From: Prevotellaceae bacterium
Lineage (GTDB): Bacteria; Bacteroidota; Bacteroidia; Bacteroidales; UBA932
DNA: 11,249 nt
Reading direction: 5' to 3'
NCBI GenBank assembly: GCA_031288885.1
Contig: JAITQP010000055.1
Coordinates: 1 to 11,249 of the forward strand
Shown: positions 1 through 5,446 of the stretch, piece by piece
Numbering within the stretch: position 1 is the stretch's first letter
How the letters are laid out: every line of letters begins with the position of its first letter
Position numbers and translations under genes: made by a program
Notes under the pieces: model-generated
What the model was told of the DNA's origin: nothing
The model's input: only the letters and a program-made list of their open reading frames with translations
The model's database searches: none

Positions 1-49
1 TCGGCGTAGCCAATCCAGCGTTGCACGACTCCACATGTGGGGCGGAAGC

Positions 50-197
50 AAAGCATCCCATCGGGATGCATCGCTCGGTAGAACCGCCGCCCACCCACAT
101 CTCTCCTGCATCCCGTAGGGATGCATCCCTACGGGATGCAGGAGGCTCGTGAATATCTCCGCTTTTCTACCGAGCGTTCCATTCCTACGGAATGGAA
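50..197. repeat. Mirror-symmetric palindromic repeat element
   Basis: The stretch is an inverted repeat at several levels. At its centre is a perfect 42-bp palindrome (103-144, two 21-base arms meeting between 123 and 124, core gggatgcatccc). Outside it lie cgctcggtagaa (72-83) and its exact complement (165-176). Further out are two short hairpins: gcatccc/gggatgc (53-59 with 63-69) and ttccattcc/ggaatggaa (177-185 with 189-197). The whole resembles two copies of one small repeat joined head to head. It carries no credible ORF. Just downstream, cgtcattgcgag (216-227) resembles the start of another interspersed repeat common in such genomes, and acccatatatgggt (234-247) is a perfect 14-bp palindrome. 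The function is unknown; a REP/MITE-like element is the simplest reading. Confidence 0.75.
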
Positions 198-284
198 AAC
201 CTGCGGCGCGCCTCGCGTCATTGCGAGCCCCAAACCCATATATGGGTAGAAATCATTATTCGAAGAAATCTATTGGACTTAATA

Positions 285-292
285 TATTATTG
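285..292 (+). promoter_or_regulatory. Possible -7 element for the beta-helix lipoprotein gene
   Basis: TATTATTG matches the Bacteroidetes -7 consensus TAnnTTTG except at one base and lies in the AT-rich stretch before the first gene. No clear TTTG is found 19-21 bases upstream; the nearest candidate is TTCG at 259-262. This is a weak call. Confidence 0.25.
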
Positions 293-362
293 CACTTTAT
301 ATAATAGGGTTAAATTAAAAATGGAAAAAACAATGAAAACACAAACACAAACACAAACAACA

Positions 363-1955
363 ATGAAAACCATGAGAACAACAAGCACATTACTATCATT
401 AGCGCTGGCGGCAGGCGTGCTGCTAACAGCGTGTACAGACGAAAAGGAAGACCTCTCCGTGAAAGGTATTACCCTGTCGGACGCTTCGCTAACCCTGAAG
501 CCCGGGGGCAAGAAAACCCTTACGGTAGCTTTCTTCCCCGCCAACGCCGCCAATCAGGAGGTGAGCTGGAGCAGCTCCTCCCCCGACGTTGCCACCGTTG
601 CGGACGGCGAGGTGACCGCCATCAAGCCGGGCAGCGCGGTAGTCACCGCCACCGCAGCCGACGGCGGCGAAAAGGCGGAGTGCTCCGTAACCGTTTCGCT
701 CAACGACCCCATAACCGTTAACGGAAACGTGGAGGGAACGTGGAGCAAGTACTCCGTCATCAACGTTACGGGGCATATCAACGTGCCGCAGGGCAAAACG
801 CTTACCGTTGAGGAGGGCGTTGAGGTGATTATCAGCACGGCGGGGCAGGACGCGAACACCACAAAGGTAGAGTTCATCGTCAACGGCAACCTCTACTGCT
901 ACGGTACGGAGGAGGCGCCCGTAACGTTCACCGTGCCCGCCGCCGAGCGCACCGCCGACAATACCTTTGCCCGCCTTTGGGGAGGAATTATCGGGAGCGA
1001 AACGTGCAGCGAAATTATCCTCGACCACGCGCTGGTGGAGTACACCGGCGCGGTAACCACCGCCACCTCTCCCTCCGTAACGGCGGGGCTGTTCAAGGCT
1101 GGCGGCGGAGAGGGAATGGTGGCGTTCAACACCAATAACCCCAACGGCAGGTACGTCATCATCGGCTCCACCTTCCGCAACACGGGCGAGGACGCCATCT
1201 ACGTGCAGGGCGGCAGCTGCGTTTTTGTCAACAACCTGTTCTACGCCTGCGGCGAGGCGGGCGGCGAGGCCATCAACGTTAAAGCCGGCTGCAAGGTCGA
1301 TGCGGCGGGCAACCTGATGTACAGCCCCAACACCAACGGCTTTAAGCTCTCCAACTCCGGCGCCAGCGAAGCGCGCGCTCAGGCGCAAATAAACGCCTAC
1401 AACAACACCATTATCAACGCCGGCTGGCGCCGCGACCCCAACAAGCCCAAGGGCGGCTCGGTGTGGGCGGAGAGCGGATGCCTCGTCAACGTTTACAACA
1501 ACCTTATTGTAAACTGCATGTTTGGCGCAAAAGCGCCCAGCTTTGGCGAAGCCGGAAGCGACGGCCCCGACCTGAACAGCCGCATTGACTACAGCTACTA
1601 CGCCTCGGGAACGGCGCAGAGCAACGTTCCGCAGCACATATCCAACGGCACCGTTACCGCATTCAACGGCTTCACGACCGGCGTGAAGGACGTGGTTTAC
1701 GGCGAGCACGACGTGCGCGGCACGGCGGCGGGCAGCGACGACCCGCTTTTTGTAAACTTCCCCTTTGCCACCAACCCGCCGCTGAGCTACACGTACGACA
1801 GCAGCTGGGATTTTCACCTGCAGCCGGGCTCGCCCGCGCTGAGCGGGGCGTACACCGGCTTCACGCCCTACTTCAGCGCAACGGGCGTTACCGTCAACGG
1901 AAAGGAGTATAAATCGCCCGCGCCCGCCGCGCATTTTGGGGCGTTCGGAATGTAA
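363..1955 (+). CDS. Surface lipoprotein with BIG2 Ig-like domain and right-handed beta-helix
   Basis: The predicted product is a 530-residue lipoprotein. A signal peptide with lipobox LLTAC puts the acylated Cys at 24. Residues about 34-111 (KGITLSDASLTL... VSWSSSSPDVATV... ECSVTV) are a bacterial Ig-like domain of the BIG2 type. From about 115 to the end the chain is rich in short Asn/Gly/Val strands (VNGNLYCYG, YNNTIINAG, VYNNLIVN) typical of a right-handed parallel beta-helix, and it ends with DFHLQPGSPAL, a motif usual at the C-terminus of such proteins. Beta-helix proteins of Bacteroidetes are often polysaccharide lyases or surface binding proteins; no catalytic residues can be assigned here, so activity is open. 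In-frame ATGs also occur at 192, 321, 333 and 372. 192 lies inside a repeat hairpin and is unlikely. 363 was chosen because it gives a normal-length signal peptide; 321 or 333 would add a Gln-Thr repeat tail. It probably forms an operon with the phosphatase 18 bp downstream. Confidence 0.85.
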   Translation: MKTMRTTSTLLSLALAAGVLLTACTDEKEDLSVKGITLSDASLTLKPGGKKTLTVAFFPANAANQEVSWSSSSPDVATVADGEVTAIKPGSAVVTATAADGGEKAECSVTVSLNDPITVNGNVEGTWSKYSVINVTGHINVPQGKTLTVEEGVEVIISTAGQDANTTKVEFIVNGNLYCYGTEEAPVTFTVPAAERTADNTFARLWGGIIGSETCSEIILDHALVEYTGAVTTATSPSVTAGLFKAGGGEGMVAFNTNNPNGRYVIIGSTFRNTGEDAIYVQGGSCVFVNNLFYACGEAGGEAINVKAGCKVDAAGNLMYSPNTNGFKLSNSGASEARAQAQINAYNNTIINAGWRRDPNKPKGGSVWAESGCLVNVYNNLIVNCMFGAKAPSFGEAGSDGPDLNSRIDYSYYASGTAQSNVPQHISNGTVTAFNGFTTGVKDVVYGEHDVRGTAAGSDDPLFVNFPFATNPPLSYTYDSSWDFHLQPGSPALSGAYTGFTPYFSATGVTVNGKEYKSPAPAAHFGAFGM

Positions 1956-1973
1956 ACCGCAAATCAAACAATC

Positions 1974-2921
1974 ATGAAACGAATTACAACACCCGTTTTT
2001 GCCGTGCTGTGCGCCATGCTGCTTGCCACGGCGTGTAAGGACAAGGGCAGCCTTTCGGAAATCCCCGAGTCGGCGGTCAACTTTATTGTCGCAAGCGACT
2101 TGGGGCGCAACGGCTACTACGAGCAAAAGCCCGTTGCCCGCATCATGGGCGACCTTGCCGGAGCGCTGGACGTGGAGCTGGTGGCCGCTGCCGGCGACGT
2201 GCACCACTTTGGCGGCGTGGAGAGCGTTTGCGACCCCCTGTGGATGACCAACTACGAGCTCATCTACGATCACCCCGACCTGATGGTAGAGTGGAGCGCC
2301 ATTTGCGGAAACCACGAGTACAGGGGCAACACGCAGGCTGTGCTGGACTACTCCCGCGTCAGCCGCCGCTGGAGCGCCCCCGACTACTACTACGCCAAAA
2401 CGCTCACGGCGGACGACGGTACGCGCTGCCTGCTGGTGTTCATCAACACCACGCCGCTCATCGGCAAGTACCGCCGCGACACCCTCGACTACCCCGACGC
2501 TCACCGGCAAGACCCGCAAAAGCAGCTGCGCTGGATTGACTCCGTGCTCGAGGCTTCCGGCGAGCAGTGGAAGATAGTCATTGGGCACCACCCCGTTTAC
2601 GCCGCTACCAAAAAGAGCGACTCCGAGCGGGCGGACATGCAGGCGTGCCTTGCGCCTATGCTGGAGAAGCACAAGGTGGATGCGTACTTCTGCGGGCACA
2701 TACACAACTTTCAGCACATTCAGCCGGACGCCTCTACGGTTAGCTACGTGGTGAACTCCGCAGGCTCGCTTGCCCGCGCGGTAGAGCCAACGGAGGGTAC
2801 CAAGTTTTGCAGCCCCGACGCGGGCTTCACCCTCTGCTCCGCCAGCGCCAGCGCGTTCCGCTTCTTCTTCATCAACCACAAGGGAAAGGTTATTTACAGC
2901 TACGCGATTGCAAAGAAGTGA
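1974..2921 (+). CDS. Purple acid phosphatase-like metallophosphoesterase lipoprotein
   Basis: The 315-residue protein has a lipoprotein signal peptide (lipobox LATAC, Cys21) and one calcineurin-like phosphoesterase domain. The dimetal motifs appear in order: SDLG (Asp42), AGDVHH (Asp75), GNHE (Asn113, His114), GHHP (His205) and GHIH (His242, His244). The spacing and the GNHE / GHHPV / GHIHN motifs resemble tartrate-resistant (type 5) purple acid phosphatases. It should hydrolyse phosphate monoesters outside the cytoplasm; the substrate cannot be told from sequence. The Tyr ligand of classical purple acid phosphatases (GDxxY) is replaced by His78, so the metal pair and colour may differ. The gene starts 18 bp after the beta-helix gene and is followed by a strong hairpin, so the two are probably cotranscribed. 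The length is normal for a single-domain TRAP-like enzyme. Confidence 0.9.
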   Translation: MKRITTPVFAVLCAMLLATACKDKGSLSEIPESAVNFIVASDLGRNGYYEQKPVARIMGDLAGALDVELVAAAGDVHHFGGVESVCDPLWMTNYELIYDHPDLMVEWSAICGNHEYRGNTQAVLDYSRVSRRWSAPDYYYAKTLTADDGTRCLLVFINTTPLIGKYRRDTLDYPDAHRQDPQKQLRWIDSVLEASGEQWKIVIGHHPVYAATKKSDSERADMQACLAPMLEKHKVDAYFCGHIHNFQHIQPDASTVSYVVNSAGSLARAVEPTEGTKFCSPDAGFTLCSASASAFRFFFINHKGKVIYSYAIAKK

Positions 2922-2947
2922 TTAGCAAATGGCGCGAAGAAAACAAT

Positions 2948-2982
2948 GAAACCCTGACGACCATACAGGTTGTCAGGGTTTC
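2948..2982 (+). terminator. Hairpin terminator after the phosphatase gene
   Basis: Arms 2948-2962 and 2968-2982 form a 15-bp stem with one G-U pair and a 5-base loop, followed by TCCTTTG. It lies 26 bases past the phosphatase stop and just beyond the 3' end of the convergent tRNA gene, so it may serve both strands. The U-tract is weak. Confidence 0.65.
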
Positions 2983-2991
2983 TCCTTTGTG

Positions 2992-3066
2992 TCGGGGTGA
3001 CTGGATTCGAACCAGCGGCCACGCGCCCCCCAGACGCGTACTCTAACCGGGCTGAGCTACACCCCG
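2992..3066 (-). tRNA. tRNA-Pro (anticodon GGG)
   Basis: On the minus strand a complete 75-base cloverleaf can be drawn. The acceptor stem CGGGGTG pairs with CACCCCG. The D arm is GCTC/GAGT. The anticodon stem is CGCGT/GCGCG with loop CTGGGGG, giving anticodon GGG for Pro codon CCC. The variable loop is 5 bases, and the T arm GCTGG/CCAGT has loop TTCGAAT. The discriminator is A and the CCA end is not encoded. A strong promoter lies just upstream (3086-3116). Confidence 0.95.
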
Positions 3067-3085
3067 AGTGCAGCATTTGCGGGCA

Positions 3086-3116
3086 CAAAGGTAGGAATTT
3101 CTTTTGAATGCGCAAA
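3086..3116 (-). promoter_or_regulatory. Bacteroidetes-type promoter of the tRNA-Pro gene
   Basis: Read on the minus strand, TTTG (3113-3116) is followed after exactly 19 bases by TACCTTTG (3086-3093), a perfect match to the Bacteroidetes -33/-7 consensus TTTG-N19..21-TAnnTTTG. It ends 19 bases before the mature tRNA 5' end. The same TACCTTTG octamer occurs in the gmd promoter. Confidence 0.85.
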
Positions 3117-3159
3117 AAGATTTTTTTACTTGCGCAAAAAATTGTAGCCTCAGCGCGCG

Positions 3160-3205
3160 CAACCCTAACGGAGTAACTCCCTGTTAGGGTTGTTAGAGTT
3201 ACTCC
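3160..3205 (-). terminator. Hairpin region after the FGE-domain gene, possible terminator
   Basis: Caaccctaac (3160-3169) pairs with gttagggttg (3183-3192) in a perfect 10-bp stem. A second possible stem pairs ggagtaact (3170-3178), in the loop of the first, with agttactcc (3197-3205), which gives a pseudoknot-type or alternating fold. It lies 12 bases past the stop at 3218. A T-rich run on the minus strand follows only after about 20 bases, so intrinsic termination is plausible rather than certain. Confidence 0.45.
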
Positions 3206-3217
3206 CATCTGAAAAAG

Positions 3218-4579
3218 CTAAGGCAATACCACGCGGAAGCCAAGGCTGGGGTAGCGGTAGCTGGGGGTGTCGCTGAGGCGGGCAGCAACGCGAGGCCAGC
3301 CACTGGCGACATCGTTGTCCCAGCCGCCGCCGCGGAACACGCGGCGAGAGCCGCTATCCCAGATATCATAGCACCACTCCCATACGTTGCTTGACATATC
3401 ATAAACACCTATGTCGTTCGGCTTTAGCTGCCCTACAGGATGCGTCGCGCTGTTGGCGAAAGCGGCATCGGGGTTCGTGGCATTCCACCCCACCTCGCCA
3501 AGGGTGTTGCTCCCGCTATACATAAAAGCCTCGCAAACCCCAGCTTTACAACCGCGCGCCGCGTACTCCCACTCATTAGATGTGGGCAGGCGGTAGCCGT
3601 TGGCGCTGGCGCTCACGGTCACGTTGGCGCCCGTGCCGCACGCGGAGCAGTCGCCATTGTCGGCAATATCAGCTAACGTAAAGCCACCATAAACCGGCGT
3701 CTTGCCCGACAGCTCGCTCAGCCTGTTGCAAAAGGCTAACGCCATATACCAGCTTATGTACTCCACCGGTCGCTGGTCGTCGCACGCTACGTTGCCGCAG
3801 TTGGCGCTGTTAAGTGCGCCGTTGGCCGTGCCGCGGCTACCACCCCACCAAAAGTAGTTCTCAAACTTCGTGCCCGCCATCACGGCGCGCCACTGCGCCT
3901 GCGTCACCTCGTACTTCCCTATCTTGAAGCTGGGAACAGACGCCGTGTACGCCGCCTTTACGTTGTTGGTTGAGCTGCTGCCATCCGTGGCGCGGTAGCC
4001 CAGCGTAACCGACGCAGCCCCCTCCACCTGCACCATCTCAATATCCAGCTCCGCGGGGTAGCTCCGCGTGGGGGCGGGAGCGCTACGCCTGCGCCCCGGG
4101 CCGTCCAGCTGCCGCGATAGCGCCAAAGAGACCCGCGGTAGGTCGCCGCTAACTACGTTAGTGCGAATGTAGCTACCTCTGCCGGATACCTTGCTGTCTT
4201 TTGCGTCAATAAGCAACGCATAAAACATGTGGTCGCTGCCTTTGATGGCGTCGGTTACCAAGCATATCGTAGATACGCCTTTTTCACGTCCCCACGCGGC
4301 GAGGGCGTTTCGGTCTATGCTGCTCGCACCTTGCTTGCGCAGCTCGGCAAGCTTCGTCTTTACGGGGTCAGCGGCGCTGGATAGCACCGTGTAGCGGCTG
4401 TTGCGGTTCAGCTCGGCGGCTATTTGGGTGGCAAGGTTGTCGCCATCCGTGTTGTTTGTCATGCCCACCACAAATACGGCCAGCGTGGGCTTACCGGAGC
4501 CTTGCGCTCCGGCGGTCATCATGCTTGTTGCCCCAGCGAGCAGCAAGGCAGCTAAATAAAGCTTGTAGTTCTGTTTCAT
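3218..4579 (-). CDS. Exported protein: N-terminal TolB/CsgG-like region plus FGE-sulfatase-type domain
   Basis: The 453-residue product has a signal peptide at 1 to about 25 (no lipobox Cys). Residues about 31-160 (TLAVFVVGM... LATQIAAELNRNSRYTVLS... ICLVTDAIKG) resemble the nucleotide-independent alpha/beta fold of CsgG/TolB-N-like exported proteins. A short basic/Pro linker (161-172) follows. Residues about 178-453 are a formylglycine-generating-enzyme (SUMF1) type domain, seen in KIGKYEVTQAQWRAVM, PVEYISWYMALAFCNRLS, GYRLPTSNEWEYAARG, GVYDMSSNVWEWCYD, RVFRGGGW and SLGFRVVLP. The segment that holds the two catalytic Cys of true FGE reads WDNDVASGWPRVAAR and has neither, so sulfatase activation is unlikely; a structural or ligand-binding role, as in GldJ/GldK-like proteins, is more probable. 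The gene lies 82 bases downstream of a structured RNA with a terminator on the same strand and may be controlled by it. Confidence 0.85.
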   Translation of the reverse strand: MKQNYKLYLAALLLAGATSMMTAGAQGSGKPTLAVFVVGMTNNTDGDNLATQIAAELNRNSRYTVLSSAADPVKTKLAELRKQGASSIDRNALAAWGREKGVSTICLVTDAIKGSDHMFYALLIDAKDSKVSGRGSYIRTNVVSGDLPRVSLALSRQLDGPGRRRSAPAPTRSYPAELDIEMVQVEGAASVTLGYRATDGSSSTNNVKAAYTASVPSFKIGKYEVTQAQWRAVMAGTKFENYFWWGGSRGTANGALNSANCGNVACDDQRPVEYISWYMALAFCNRLSELSGKTPVYGGFTLADIADNGDCSACGTGANVTVSASANGYRLPTSNEWEYAARGCKAGVCEAFMYSGSNTLGEVGWNATNPDAAFANSATHPVGQLKPNDIGVYDMSSNVWEWCYDIWDSGSRRVFRGGGWDNDVASGWPRVAARLSDTPSYRYPSLGFRVVLP

Positions 4580-4661
4580 GTTTACAATTGTTTTTTGAAT
4601 TAGTAATTGATTGTGCTTACTCTGTTACAGGATTTTCAGCATTACCTCCTTTGAGCTTAGA

Positions 4662-4800
4662 CAAAAAAAAGAGCGGACTTACTATCCGCTCTTGAGGTCC
4701 TGAGAATTACCTAAACAATCCGAGAAGTAAGCCCGCGTTATTACGAGCATTTACTACTTATTCTGGATTGTTCGTTTGAAATTTCTCAGGTTTCAAGAGC
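4662..4800 (-). ncRNA. Structured RNA with intrinsic terminator; 6S RNA-like, or an attenuator leader
   Basis: On the minus strand the sequence folds into one long rod. P1 is GCTCTTGA (4793-4800) with TCAAGAGC (4688-4695). After a 2/3-base internal loop, P2 is CCTGAGAA (4783-4790) with TTCTCAGG (4699-4706). A central bubble of 10 bases (4773-4782) faces 7 bases (4707-4713). P3 is AACAATCC (4765-4772) with GGATTGTT (4714-4721). Then come AGAATAAG (4757-4764) with its partner (4723-4731, one bulge) and a small apical hairpin. A rod with a central bubble is the hallmark of 6S RNA, which binds RNA polymerase. The RNA ends in a separate terminator. No ORF lies in it. The 5' end is a guess from the base pairing; TATATTCT (4801-4808, minus) could be its -7 element but lacks a TTTG partner. 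The alternative is a cis-acting leader of the gene at 3218-4579. Confidence 0.7.
4663..4693 (-). terminator. Strong intrinsic terminator of the structured RNA
   Basis: On the minus strand AAGAGCGGA (4685-4693) pairs perfectly with TCCGCTCTT (4669-4677) round a 7-base loop, followed directly by a run of 8 T (4663-4670, sharing the last two stem bases). It ends any transcript coming from above 4694 before the FGE-domain gene starts at 4579. Its 5' arm shares six bases (4688-4693) with the closing helix of the upstream RNA. Confidence 0.9.
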
Positions 4801-4837
4801 AAGAATATAGCAAAACGCTATTAAAATATGTCGTATT

Positions 4838-4851
4838 GTGCCTGTTGGCAC
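4838..4851. promoter_or_regulatory. Short inverted repeat upstream of the structured RNA
   Basis: The element is gtgcc-tgtt-ggcac, a 5-bp stem with a 4-base loop, 38 bases upstream of the proposed RNA 5' end. Between it and the RNA a second small inverted repeat, atagc-aaaac-gctat (4807-4821), covers the expected promoter. Either could be an operator; no known regulator site is recognised. Confidence 0.3.
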
Positions 4852-4974
4852 TTTTATATTCTACATAAATTTTTCATTTAAAATTAATCGTGCAAATATA
4901 TGAATAATTATTTTAATTGTCCAAATCGGGGTAAAAAAATTGTTGCGCGTATGCGAGGAGATTGGTTTCGCCGA

Positions 4975-5380
4975 GCTTCGCTACGCTCCGGTTCCTCGCT
5001 GCGCTCGGAATGACGGCAGGGTAGGCGGAATAACGGGGTAGGCGGGCACGGGTGCTATGCAAAGAAAGGGCGGGTTTGAAATCCGCCCCTACAACGCCCA
5101 ACGGTGACGTGGGGACGGTGGTTTGCGGGGAGATTCCTCGCTGCGCTCGGAATGACGGCACGGTAGGGGGGGAGAGGGACGCGAAGCGTGCGCACGCCCC
5201 TTGCCGTCATTCCGACCGGAGCGCGCGAGGAACGAGCGCGCGGAGCGGAGGAATCTCCTTGCAAACCTCCGTCCCCACACGCGTCGCGCCGCTCGGAATG
5301 GCGCAACGCGTGCATACGGGGCGGTGGTGTGCGCGGGATGGGCGGGTTTGAAACCCGCCCCTACAGTGCGCACGCTTTGC
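4975..5380. repeat. Mosaic of interspersed inverted repeats, no gene
   Basis: The AT-rich DNA up to about 4930 gives way to GC-rich repeat sequence. The unit ttcctcgctgcgctcggaatgacggca occurs at 4992-5018 (one base differs in its surroundings) and again at 5134-5160, and an expanded inverted copy lies at 5202-5258. The arms 5109-5160 and 5202-5278 form an imperfect inverted repeat that begins gtggggacgg and ends ccgtccccac; the right arm carries an extra GC-rich segment (5217-5246). A second unit, gggcgggtttgaaa plus a complementary tail, itself a hairpin, occurs at 5068-5092 and 5340-5364 in the same orientation with only a couple of differences. Open frames here (for example translating to PSFRAQRGIS) are translated repeat, not genes. 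The pattern fits small non-autonomous mobile repeats that have nested. Confidence 0.75.
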
Positions 5381-5383
5381 GCC

Positions 5384-5445
5384 ATTCCTAATTCCTAATT
5401 CCTAATTCGTAATTCGTAATTCGTAATTCCTAATTCCTAATTCCC
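5384..5445. repeat. 7-bp tandem repeat array, attccta/attcgta
   Basis: Eight whole heptamers and one partial unit stand in the block order three attccta, three attcgta, two attccta, then attccc. The array ends one base before the stop codon of the GH105 gene (5447). The block arrangement of the single variant base suggests expansion by slippage or unequal exchange. The minus strand reads as repeated GAATTAG / GAATTAC. No function is evident. Confidence 0.85.
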
Positions 5446-5446
5446 G

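Noticed and set aside
192..362. Upstream extension of the lipoprotein gene to the ATG at 192
   Set aside because: That ATG is inside a repeat hairpin, and the extension would put 57 residues of repeat-derived and AT-rich translation before the signal peptide.
489..2879. Long minus-strand open frame of 796 codons antisense to the lipoprotein and phosphatase genes
   Set aside because: It is a shadow caused by GC-rich codon use. The translation is low-complexity (Val/Ala/Gly/Arg) with no domain, while the plus-strand frames carry clear signal peptides and motifs.
4662..4800. TPP riboswitch, suggested by CTGAGA at 4784-4789 on the minus strand
   Set aside because: The second conserved TPP block (ACCTGATC-like, then GCGxAGGGA) is missing and the rod-shaped fold does not fit the TPP junction.
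4913..5398. Several overlapping open frames of 60-100 codons (for example PSFRAQRGIS, VIPSAARNL)
   Set aside because: They are translations of interspersed repeats on both strands, with no start signals and no protein-like composition.
5384..5445. CRISPR-like array
   Set aside because: The units are 7 bp with no spacers and there are no cas genes; it is a simple tandem repeat.
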